Shown piece by piece: positions 36,922-44,529 of a stretch of 64,000 nucleotides of DNA (position 1 is its first letter; every line of letters starts with the position of its first letter). The DNA is taken from assembly GCA_027485675.1 (NCBI GenBank), contig JAIXQP010000033.1, positions 186,001-250,000 on the forward strand. Reading direction: 5' to 3'. Origin of the DNA: Terriglobales bacterium (GTDB lineage: Bacteria > Acidobacteriota > Terriglobia > Bryobacterales > Bryobacteraceae). A program made the position numbers and the translations under genes. Below the pieces are notes generated by a model that was given only the letters and a program-made list of their open reading frames with translations, was not told where the DNA came from and ran no database searches.

Positions 36922-38750
36922 GGCAGCGCGAACGCGATATAGGCGCCGTCGATCGGCTTCTGCGTCGCCGGAATCAGACCCACCTGCGCCGAGGCGCAAA
37001 AGACGATGTACTGCTTCCCGTTGACCTCGTAGACCGAAGGAATGCCCTCAATCGCCATCGGCACCTCCTGTTCGAACAGCAGCTTGCCGTTTTCGATGTC
37101 GAACGCGCGCACCTTCCGGTCCCGCGTCCCGGTGAAGATCAGCCCGCTGGCCGTCACCACGGGCCCGACTTTCGGGTAATGCGTCCCGGTGTTCTTAATC
37201 CCCTTCGCCGCCAGCTCCGGCACCTCGCCCAGCGGAATCTTCCACTTGATGGACCCGTCGTTCAGGTCATAAACCGTCAACGAGGTCCACGGCGGCTTGA
37301 TCGCCGCTAGCCCGTCACTGGCGATCATAAAGCCGAACTGGCTTTCGTAGCGCTCTTCGGCCGTCAGCCCGGGCACTTCGTCCATCTTCCGGTCGAGCTT
37401 CAGCAGGCAGGGCACGTCCTTGCTCACCACGACAAGCGTGCCGCGAAACGGATCCACGGCCGCGCCGCCCCAGTTGGCGCCGCCATTGTTGCCCGGCATC
37501 TGGATGGCGCCGCGCGCCGCCGGCGGGGTGAAGAGCCCTTCGTTGCGGGCGCTCAGAATCTGGTCGCGGAACTTGGCCCGGTCGGCCGGGCTCAAAAAGG
37601 GGCTCAGGTCGTCCACGGTGAACGTCTGCCGGGCGAACGGCTCGGGCTTGGTGGGAAACGGCTGGGTTGGCCAGGTGGTCTCGCCGGGCATGTCGGTTTT
37701 GGGTACGGGGCGCTCCTCGATGGGCCACAGCGGCTTCCCGTTCGTCCGGTCAAACACCCAGACGAAACCCTGCTTCGAGACCTGCGCCACGGCGTCGATG
37801 GTTTTGCCGCTTTGCTTTACGGTGAGCAGTTTGGGCGCCGTCGAATCGTCGTAGTCCCAAATGTCGTGGTGCACCATCTGGTAGTGCCAGATGCGTTTTC
37901 CGGTGCGGGCGTCGAGGGCGAGCAGGGAATCGGCGAACAGATTGTGCCCGGCGCGGTCCTTGCCGTAGAAGTTGTATTTGGCGCTGGCCGTCGGCGCGAA
38001 CAGGATGCCGCGCTTCTCGTCAACCGACATCTCGGACCAGACGTTCGCTCCGCCGACGGTCTTCCAGGCGTCCTTCGCCCAGCCATCGTAGCCGAACTCG
38101 CCGGGGCGGGGAATCGTGTGAAAGGTCCAAACCAGTTTCCCGGTGCGCACGTTGTACGCCCGGATGTCCCCCGGCGCGGAACCGTACCCCTGATTCGTCG
38201 CCGAGCCCAGAATGATCAGATCCTCGAAGACCCGGCCCGGCGACATCGACTGCAGCACCGTCAGCAGCTTCGGATCGCGATCGAGACCCACGCGCAGGTC
38301 CACGCTGCCGCCCGTGCCGAAGCTCTCGATGGTCTTGCCGGTGGCGGCGTCGATGGCGCGCAGGGCGTGGTTGCTGGCCAGCAGCAGGCGCCGTTCCTTG
38401 CGGTCCTTGCTCTCCCAGTAGTTGATGCCGCGGTTGGTGATCACCTTGGTATCGGCCGGCGGCGTCCACGTCCACACCGGCTTGCCCGTCGCCGCTTCGA
38501 GGGCGACAATCGTGTTGCCGGCGCCCATGACGTACATACGGTCATCGACAATCACGGGATTGAAGTTGTACTTCTTGTTCTCGCCGATCCGGTAGCTCCA
38601 GGCCACTTTCAGTTGGGAGACGTTCTCTTTCGTAATCTGCCGGAGCGAGGAGTACTGGCTTGAATCGGGGCCGCCTCCGTAGTCGGACCAGGTCTTGTAA
38701 TCCTGAGCAAATGCCGCCGCCGCAACTGCAAAACCAAGAAGAATGCGCAT
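36918..38750 (-). CDS. PQQ-dependent dehydrogenase (quinoprotein)
   Basis: A 610-residue periplasmic dehydrogenase with an eight-bladed propeller. A signal peptide (residues 1-15, ending AFAQ) is followed by repeated Trp-docking strands (GKPVWTWTPP, GKLVWTFHT, GKRIWHYQ, GSIKWKIP). MVHHDIWDYD and GANWGGAAVDP are characteristic of membrane-type glucose/quinate-related quinoproteins. Neither an attached cytochrome domain nor membrane helices are present, so it is soluble. Substrate is probably a sugar or alcohol; no PQQ biosynthesis genes are nearby. A Shine-Dalgarno-like GAGGG lies just before the ATG. Confidence 0.9.
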   Translation of the reverse strand: MRILLGFAVAAAAFAQDYKTWSDYGGGPDSSQYSSLRQITKENVSQLKVAWSYRIGENKKYNFNPVIVDDRMYVMGAGNTIVALEAATGKPVWTWTPPADTKVITNRGINYWESKDRKERRLLLASNHALRAIDAATGKTIESFGTGGSVDLRVGLDRDPKLLTVLQSMSPGRVFEDLIILGSATNQGYGSAPGDIRAYNVRTGKLVWTFHTIPRPGEFGYDGWAKDAWKTVGGANVWSEMSVDEKRGILFAPTASAKYNFYGKDRAGHNLFADSLLALDARTGKRIWHYQMVHHDIWDYDDSTAPKLLTVKQSGKTIDAVAQVSKQGFVWVFDRTNGKPLWPIEERPVPKTDMPGETTWPTQPFPTKPEPFARQTFTVDDLSPFLSPADRAKFRDQILSARNEGLFTPPAARGAIQMPGNNGGANWGGAAVDPFRGTLVVVSKDVPCLLKLDRKMDEVPGLTAEERYESQFGFMIASDGLAAIKPPWTSLTVYDLNDGSIKWKIPLGEVPELAAKGIKNTGTHYPKVGPVVTASGLIFTGTRDRKVRAFDIENGKLLFEQEVPMAIEGIPSVYEVNGKQYIVFCASAQVGLIPATQKPIDGAYIAFALP

Positions 38751-38764
38751 GAACCCTCAACGAT

Positions 38765-38793
38765 ATCATGCAGATCTGCCGCCCGATCGCCAA
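38765..38793 (-). promoter_or_regulatory. putative promoter of the PQQ dehydrogenase gene
   Basis: On the minus strand TTGGCG (38793-38788) and CATGAT (38770-38765) are separated by 17 nt, suggesting transcription start near 38758. The match to sigma-70 consensus is moderate. The opposite strand has TAGACT at 38800-38805, 9 nt before the GTG of the DoxX gene, which may be its -10. Confidence 0.35.
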
Positions 38794-38814
38794 ACTCTGT
38801 AGACTCTAGAAGAA

Positions 38815-39222
38815 GTGATCGACATCGGCTTACTCTGCCTGCGGCTCGGCTTCGGATTCGGCATGGCGTGGCTGCACGGCGCGGAAAAAATCGCCGGAGC
38901 GTGGGCCTACCTCCGCCACGGCGCGGCGTGGGATCTCCTGCCCGAGGTTGCACTGATCGGCTTCCCTGTACCGGTGGTTTTTGCCCTGGCGGCGACGGCC
39001 GCGGAGTCCGGGGCGGCGATCCTCCTGGGATGCGGCCTGTTCACGCGCTGGTGCGCCGTGGCGCTGGCTTTCACGATGCTGATGGCGGTCCGATACCATA
39101 CTCTCGCCGGTGGTCTGGGCGAACCCGCGGCAGCTTATGGCCTCGTCTACCTCAGCCTCGCCTGCGCCGGGGGCGGCCGCTACGCCGGGGACCATTACCG
39201 GCGCCGGACCGCTAAGCGCTAA
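38815..39222 (+). CDS. DoxX family membrane protein
   Basis: A 135-residue protein with four hydrophobic helices of the DoxX type: LGFGFGMAWLHGAEKIAG at the N-terminus, then VPVVFALAATAAESGAAILL, an interior CAVALAFTMLMAVRYH and a C-terminal helix with GDHYRRR. DoxX proteins are small respiratory or redox-associated membrane proteins with unclear activity. GTG start. Its stop lies 2 nt before the first ABC-ATPase gene, so it is the first gene of the ten-gene run up to 49251. Confidence 0.85.
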   Translation: MIDIGLLCLRLGFGFGMAWLHGAEKIAGAWAYLRHGAAWDLLPEVALIGFPVPVVFALAATAAESGAAILLGCGLFTRWCAVALAFTMLMAVRYHTLAGGLGEPAAAYGLVYLSLACAGGGRYAGDHYRRRTAKR

Positions 39223-39224
39223 GC

Positions 39225-39899
39225 ATGGCCGCCCTGCTGCAGATCGCCAACCTGCGCGTCACCTACCCCGGCGCGGTATCCCCCCTTGCCGGCGTGGCGC
39301 TCGAAGTCGCCGCCGGCGAGGCCGTGGGCGTCTTCGGCCCCTCCGGCGCCGGAAAATCGACCCTCTTGCGGTCGATTCCCCGCCTGCTCCCGGCCGGGAC
39401 CCGGATCGAAGGAACCATCCGGTTCGATGGCATGGAGCTGCTCGATCAACCGGAGTCGGCGATGCGCCGGCTGCGCGGCCGCCGGGTCGCCTACATCCCG
39501 CAGGCTCCGGCCGAAGCGCTGAACCCCGTGCTGCCGGTGGAGACGCAGGTGGCCGAAGTGCTCCGCGTCCACTTCCCCATGGCCCGCACGGCGCTCCGCG
39601 CGGCCGTGATGGAACGCCTCGTTCGCTACTTTCCGGAGAATGCCGCCCGCATCGCCCGCGCCTACCCGCATGAGTTGAGCGGCGGAGAGCGGCAGCGCGT
39701 CGTTATCTGCCAGGTTCTCTGCGCCTCGCCCAGTCTGCTACTGGCCGACGAGCCGACTTCGGCGCTCGACTCGGTCGCCCAACTGGACTTTCTGCGGCTC
39801 CTGCGGCAGACGCAGGAGCAAACCGGTATGAGCCTGATCTTCGTCAGCCACGACCGCGCCGTTCTCCGTTTCGTCACCACCCGGCAGGTGTCGCTGTGA
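39225..39899 (+). CDS. ABC transporter ATPase, DppD/OppD-type (short)
   Basis: A 224-residue ATPase. Walker A GPSGAGKS at 38-45, Q-loop YIPQAP, signature LSGGERQR, Walker B LLLADEP and switch VSHD are all intact. It resembles OppD/DppD in gene order, and its SALDSVAQLDFL segment is typical of that family, but it lacks the roughly 100-residue C-terminal oligopeptide domain (usual length about 330). Its stop overlaps the second ATPase start by 4 nt. Together with the next four genes it makes a complete peptide/nickel-type importer. Confidence 0.9.
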   Translation: MAALLQIANLRVTYPGAVSPLAGVALEVAAGEAVGVFGPSGAGKSTLLRSIPRLLPAGTRIEGTIRFDGMELLDQPESAMRRLRGRRVAYIPQAPAEALNPVLPVETQVAEVLRVHFPMARTALRAAVMERLVRYFPENAARIARAYPHELSGGERQRVVICQVLCASPSLLLADEPTSALDSVAQLDFLRLLRQTQEQTGMSLIFVSHDRAVLRFVTTRQVSL

Positions 39900-40597
39900 C
39901 GATCGCGATGTCCGGCGCCGGCAAAGTGTACGCGGAGCGCGGGCGGGTCCGGGCCTTTGGGCCAGTTGATTTGACCCTGCAGGAAGGCGAATCGGTGGCG
40001 CTGGTTGGGCGGTCCGGCACGGGGAAGAGCACGCTCGCCCGATGCCTGGCCGGGTTGGAGCCGCTGACGGAAGGGCGGTTGGACGGGGGCGGCCGCGCGG
40101 TCCAGCTCGTCTTTCAGGACTCTCCGTTAGCGCTGCCGCGGCAGTGGACGGTGGCCGCGATCCTTGCCGAGCCCCTCGAACTCGCCGGGCAGCGGGAGAC
40201 GCCGAGGCAGTTGGCGGAACGCCTGGAACAGGTGGGCCTGCCCCCGGCGCTGCTTTCCCGCACGGCGGCCACCCTGAGCGGCGGTGAGCGGCAGCGGGTG
40301 GCGCTCGCCCGGACTTTGGCCGTACCGGAGTTGCGCCTGCTCTTGCTCGACGAGCCCTTTGCTGGCCTCGACCCCAGCGCCGCGGAGGGTCTGGCCGCCC
40401 TGCTGGCCGAGTGGCGCCGGCGGCGCGGGTTGGGTTTGCTGCTGATCACGCATGATTTGGCGGGCGCACGCCGCCTGGCGGATCGGGTGCTGGTGATGGC
40501 GGATGGGCGAATTGTCGAAACGAAGCCAATGGCGGAGTTCTTCGACTACGCGGCCCATCCGGCCAGCCGTGCGCTGCTGGAGGCGATGCTCCCATGA
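39896..40597 (+). CDS. ABC transporter ATPase, DppF/OppF-type (short)
   Basis: A 233-residue ATPase paired with the previous one. Walker A GRSGTGKS at 38-45, Q-loop VFQDSP, signature LSGGERQR, Walker B LLLLDEPFAGLDP and the switch ITHD are present. Like its partner it lacks the C-terminal oligopeptide-transporter extension. GTG start overlaps the upstream stop, and the stop overlaps the permease ATG. The KTKPMAEFFDYAAHPASRALLEAML-like end is typical of OppF/DppF. Confidence 0.9.
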   Translation: MTIAMSGAGKVYAERGRVRAFGPVDLTLQEGESVALVGRSGTGKSTLARCLAGLEPLTEGRLDGGGRAVQLVFQDSPLALPRQWTVAAILAEPLELAGQRETPRQLAERLEQVGLPPALLSRTAATLSGGERQRVALARTLAVPELRLLLLDEPFAGLDPSAAEGLAALLAEWRRRRGLGLLLITHDLAGARRLADRVLVMADGRIVETKPMAEFFDYAAHPASRALLEAMLP

Positions 40598-41502
40598 CCT
40601 TCCTGCTGCGGCGCCTGGGCGGGGCGCTTGTCCAATTGGTTGCCGTCTCGGCGCTGGCCTTCGCCTTGATGGAGCTGGCGCCGGGGGACTACCTCGAAGA
40701 CATGCGCGTGAACCCGCAGATTCCGGCCGCGACCGTCGCTCGCTGGCGCGCCGAGTTCGGGCTGGACCAGCCGGCCATCGTGCGCTATGGCCGCTGGGTT
40801 CGGTCGGTGGCGAGCGGCGAGTTCGGCGTGTCGATGGCCTATGGCATCCCGGTCTCGGAGCTGATCGCCGGACGCCTGGGCCGTACGGTGGCGCTGTCGT
40901 TGCTGGCGCTCGGCCTCACCTGGCTGCTGGCGCTGCCCTGCGGGGTCTGGTGCGCCGCCTACCGCGGCGGTTGGCTGGACCGGCTCCTCGGCGGCGGAGC
41001 CACGGTTGCCCTGGCGCTGCCGGAACTGTTGGTGGGGTTGCTGGTCCTGCAAGGCGCGTTGTGGGCCGGTTGGGGACCCGTCAGCGGGCGGATCGGGCCC
41101 GCCGTGGCGGTGCTGGCGGCCGTCTCCTTTCCCTCCGTCTTCCGGCATACGCGCAGCAGCGTCGGGCAGTCCCTGCGGCTGCCGTTCGTCGATCACTTGC
41201 GCGCCGCGGGCCTGAGCGAAACGCGGATCCTGTTCCGCCACGTTCTGCCCGCCAGTTTGAATCCGCTGGTAAGCCTGCTGAGTCTCTCGCTGGCCGGGAT
41301 CACCAGCGCGTCGCTGGTGGTGGAGGTCACGCTTAGTTGGCCGGGGATGGGCCAATTGCTGCTCGAGGCGATCCTGGCCCGCGACGTCGCGGTGGTCCTG
41401 GCCGCGGTGATGGTGGCGGCCACCCTGCTCCAGGTGGCGAACCTGATTGGCGATGGCTTGCTCTATCTGGCCGATCCCCGCATCCGGAGGCGCCCGGCGT
41501 GA
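40594..41502 (+). CDS. ABC transporter permease, DppB-type
   Basis: A 302-residue inner-membrane permease with about six helices. The N-terminal LLRRLGGALVQLVAVSALAF, the GLDQPAIVRYGRWV loop and the EAA-like coupling loop (HLRAAGLSETRILFRHVLPASLNPL) are all typical of DppB/OppB. The cytoplasmic loop after it has the ATP-binding contact region. ATG overlaps the ATPase stop (ATGA). It pairs with the next permease. Confidence 0.92.
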   Translation: MTFLLRRLGGALVQLVAVSALAFALMELAPGDYLEDMRVNPQIPAATVARWRAEFGLDQPAIVRYGRWVRSVASGEFGVSMAYGIPVSELIAGRLGRTVALSLLALGLTWLLALPCGVWCAAYRGGWLDRLLGGGATVALALPELLVGLLVLQGALWAGWGPVSGRIGPAVAVLAAVSFPSVFRHTRSSVGQSLRLPFVDHLRAAGLSETRILFRHVLPASLNPLVSLLSLSLAGITSASLVVEVTLSWPGMGQLLLEAILARDVAVVLAAVMVAATLLQVANLIGDGLLYLADPRIRRRPA

Positions 41503-42305
41503 AAGCCTGCCTTGTGTTCCTCCTGGCCATCCACCTGCTGGCCGCGATGGCCGGCTTCGTGACGGCCTATCCCCCGGCCGAGCAGCATCGTGAAAATGCC
41601 TGGGAAGCCCCCGGCGCCCGCTTCCCGCTGGGCACCGATGGGCTGGGGCGCGATCAGTGGTCGCGGCTGGTCCACGGGGCGCGGATCTCCCTCTGTTCCG
41701 GACTGGCGGCGGGCGTTCTCTCCGCCGGATTAGGCCTGTTGCTGGGCGGGGTGGCCGGCCTGGCGGGAGGTTGGGTAGACCGGATGGTCACACGCCTGAT
41801 GGAACTGTTTTTGGCCCTGCCCTGGATGTATCTTCTGTTAGCGGCGCGGGCGTTTTTCCCCTTGGAAACGGACGCCCGCGTGGTGTTCACGGCCCTGTTG
41901 CTCCTGCTCGGAGCCATCGGCTGGGCGCGGCCGGCGCGTCTCGTCCGGGGCATCGTGATGAGCGTCAAGGAGCGGGAGAGCGTGCTGGCGGCGCGAGGGT
42001 TCGGGGCGGGGCAGTGGTACCTGCTGCGGCGGCACATCGTGCCGGAGACGCTGCCGGCGCTGGCTACCTATTTGAGCCTGGCGATTCCGCAGTACGTCGC
42101 CGCCGAAGTGACGCTTTCGTTCCTGGGCCTGGGGTTCAGCGGGTCCACGCCGAGTTGGGGTTCGCTGGTGGGCAGCATGGGCAGTCTCGACGTGTTGACT
42201 GACGCCTGGTGGATGGGCCTGCCGGTGGTGGTGCTGGCTGTGGTGTTCGGATGTTATTCTATTGTTTCCAGCGCTTTAGCGGAAACACAACGCCAAGGAA
42301 GGTGA
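41499..42305 (+). CDS. ABC transporter permease, DppC-type
   Basis: A 268-residue permease. After a first helix, the DppC hallmark FPLGTDGLGRDQWSRLVHGARISL is present, then the coupling loop ESVLAARGFGAGQWYLLRRHIVPE and the C-terminal SFLGLGFSGSTPSWGSLV. The GTG at 41499 overlaps the DppB stop; earlier in-frame codons only overlap that gene. The protein is a little shorter at the N-terminus than many DppC proteins. Stop is 2 nt before the binding-protein gene. Confidence 0.92.
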   Translation: MKACLVFLLAIHLLAAMAGFVTAYPPAEQHRENAWEAPGARFPLGTDGLGRDQWSRLVHGARISLCSGLAAGVLSAGLGLLLGGVAGLAGGWVDRMVTRLMELFLALPWMYLLLAARAFFPLETDARVVFTALLLLLGAIGWARPARLVRGIVMSVKERESVLAARGFGAGQWYLLRRHIVPETLPALATYLSLAIPQYVAAEVTLSFLGLGFSGSTPSWGSLVGSMGSLDVLTDAWWMGLPVVVLAVVFGCYSIVSSALAETQRQGR

Positions 42306-42307
42306 GG

Positions 42308-43963
42308 ATGGAGATGCGATTGGCCAAGCTGTGGCGGGAACTGCTGCTGGCAACTCTCATTCTCGTGCCGGCGTGGTCGCAAAGCGGGGGGCGGGCGATC
42401 GTCGTGCAGCGCTCGGAACCGAGGGGATTCCAGCCCGTTTATTCGGTTGACGAACCCTCGCGCGCCGTCATCGGCCTGCTGCATGCGCCCTTGCTGCGGA
42501 TCCATTCCGAGACGCAGGAAACGGAGGCGGTGCTGGCGGCATCGTGGAAGGTGAGCCCGGACGGGCGCACCATCACGGTGAACCTGCGCGAAAACCTCCG
42601 CTTCTCCGACGGCGCTCCCCTGACCGTAGCCGATGTTCTGTTCACCTTCGCGGTGCATCAGGACGCTGCGGTCGCTTCGCCGTTGCGCGAGGTGTTGCAG
42701 GTGGGCGGGAAGCCGCTGGTGGTGACCGCGGCCGGGCCGCGCCGCGCGCAGTTTCAAATGGCGGAGCCCTACGCCGCCGGCGAACGGCTGCTGGCCGGCG
42801 TCGCCATTCTGCCGCGGCACCGGATGGAAGCCGCCTACCAACAGGGGCAGTTCCGGAGCCTGTGGGGGCTCGGCGCCAAGCCCAGCGAACTCGCCGGCGC
42901 CGGACCGTTCCGGCTGAAACTGGTCGAACCGGGCCGGCGGATGGTGCTCGAACGCAATCTGCATTACTGGAAGCGGGACAAAGCCGGCAAGCCGCTGCCG
43001 TATCTGGACGAAATGGAGTTTCTCTTCACCGCCGGAGAGGACGCCCAGGTGGCGCGCCTGCTGGCCGGGGAAGGCGACCTTGCCGCGAGCTTCGGCGGCG
43101 GCAGCTACCGCGCCATCGAGTCCCATCGCGAACGCCGCGGCATTCGGCTGCTCGATGCGGGGCCCAGCCTCGATTACACCTTTCTGCTGTTCAACCTCAA
43201 CCCCGGCGGCAAGCGCCCGTGGTTCGCGCAGACCGCGTTTCGCCAGGCGGTCTCCGCGGCCATGGATCGCGAATCCATCGCCCGCCTCGTCTACCGGGGC
43301 CGCGCCTCGCCCATCCGCGGACCCGTCACCCCGGCCCGCCTCAAGTGGTACGCCGGGCCGGCCGCCCCAGCCGCCGAACCCCGCAGGCTGCTCTCCGCCG
43401 CCGGGTACCGGTGGAATGGCGAAGGCCGTCTGCTGGATCCCACGGGCGCGCCGGTCTCCTTCACCTTACTGGTCAACGCGGCCAATCCCGCCTACACGCA
43501 AACGGGCGCGATCGTCGAAGAAGACTTGAAGAAAATCGGTATCGCCGTTCAAGTGGTGCCGATGGAGTTCCGCAGTCTTGTCGACCGTGTCGTCAACCGC
43601 AAGGATTATGACGCTGCTCTGATGGCTCTCCGCCCCGGCGATGTGGATCCGGCGGCCGACGTGAACGCCTGGGTCTCCGCCGGGCGGACGCGCCTGTGGA
43701 ACCTGAGCGGGCAGGCTCTCCATCCCTGGGAGGCCAGCGTGGATGAGAAGATGCGCGCTCTGATGGCGACCCGCGACCAGGCCCGGCGACGCCGGCTCTT
43801 CCATGAGGTTCAGCGCATCCTGGAGCAAGAGGCGCCCATGGTCTGCCTGGTTAGTCCGAATCTCCTGCTGGCTTCCCGGGCCGGACTAGAAAACGTTCGC
43901 CCGGGTACCATCGGCGATCTCGTACTCTGGAACGCGGATGAGTGGTATTGGCGGCGGCAGTGA
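42308..43963 (+). CDS. ABC transporter substrate-binding protein, SBP_bac_5 (peptide/nickel family)
   Basis: A 551-residue periplasmic binding protein with an N-terminal signal peptide (LLLATLILVPAWSQ) and no lipobox. Family landmarks are LLHAPLLRI near the start, VNLRENLRFSDGAPLTVADVLFTF, the GAGPFRLKLVEPG region, FRQAVSAAMDRESIARLVY, and the C-terminal QRILEQEAPMVCLV. A Shine-Dalgarno AAGGAAGG precedes the ATG at 42308. Ligand could be a peptide, glycan or metal chelate. Its stop overlaps the sigma-factor GTG. Confidence 0.92.
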   Translation: MEMRLAKLWRELLLATLILVPAWSQSGGRAIVVQRSEPRGFQPVYSVDEPSRAVIGLLHAPLLRIHSETQETEAVLAASWKVSPDGRTITVNLRENLRFSDGAPLTVADVLFTFAVHQDAAVASPLREVLQVGGKPLVVTAAGPRRAQFQMAEPYAAGERLLAGVAILPRHRMEAAYQQGQFRSLWGLGAKPSELAGAGPFRLKLVEPGRRMVLERNLHYWKRDKAGKPLPYLDEMEFLFTAGEDAQVARLLAGEGDLAASFGGGSYRAIESHRERRGIRLLDAGPSLDYTFLLFNLNPGGKRPWFAQTAFRQAVSAAMDRESIARLVYRGRASPIRGPVTPARLKWYAGPAAPAAEPRRLLSAAGYRWNGEGRLLDPTGAPVSFTLLVNAANPAYTQTGAIVEEDLKKIGIAVQVVPMEFRSLVDRVVNRKDYDAALMALRPGDVDPAADVNAWVSAGRTRLWNLSGQALHPWEASVDEKMRALMATRDQARRRRLFHEVQRILEQEAPMVCLVSPNLLLASRAGLENVRPGTIGDLVLWNADEWYWRRQ

Positions 43964-44529
43964 GCGCGAACACACCGGTTGCCCAATGGGATGATGCGGC
44001 GCTTGTCGAAGCCTGCTTGGCGGGTGATGAGCGGGCGTGGGATGCGCTCATCGAAAAATACAAGCGGCTGATTTATGGGGTGCTGATGCGGTACCGTATG
44101 CCGGAAGAGGATGCGGCGGACATCTTTCAAGCCGTGTGCGTGGATCTGTACACCGAGTTGGGGAAATTGCGGGAGGTCGGGGCGCTGCGCGGATGGCTGG
44201 CCCGGGTGGCGGCGAACAAATGCTTCCATTGGCGGCAACGGGGGATCAGCCGGCCGGAGGAGTGGCTCGACGAGCAGGCGCACGGGGCGCCTCCCGCCGG
44301 GGATCCGGCCTGGCTGCAAACCTTTGAACGGGAGCAGCTCGTTCAGCAAGGTATCGGGCGGCTGAGCGGCCGGTGCCAGAAACTCGTTCGGATGCTCTTT
44401 TTTGAGGATCCGCCGCGGCCTTATGACGAAGTGGCCCGGCAACTGGGAGTGGCCACCGGTTCGATCGGGTTCCTGCGGGGCCGCTGCCTCGAGAAGCTGG
44501 CCGCGGCGCTCGAGGAGGTGGGGCTGTGA
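43960..44529 (+). CDS. ECF-type RNA polymerase sigma factor
   Basis: A 189-residue extracytoplasmic-function sigma factor. Sigma2 region: CLAGDERAWDALIEKYKRLIYGV and then MPEEDAADIFQAVCVDLY and the RGWLARVAANKCFHWRQR promoter-melting/recognition part. Sigma4 helix-turn-helix: LVRMLFFEDPPRPYDEVARQLGV-like residues, then GSIGFLRGRCLEKL. The GTG at 43960 overlaps the binding-protein stop (GTGA), matching the local pattern; a GTG at 43942 is an alternative. No transmembrane anti-sigma is adjacent; the zinc-finger protein two genes on may serve. Confidence 0.93.
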   Translation: MSANTPVAQWDDAALVEACLAGDERAWDALIEKYKRLIYGVLMRYRMPEEDAADIFQAVCVDLYTELGKLREVGALRGWLARVAANKCFHWRQRGISRPEEWLDEQAHGAPPAGDPAWLQTFEREQLVQQGIGRLSGRCQKLVRMLFFEDPPRPYDEVARQLGVATGSIGFLRGRCLEKLAAALEEVGL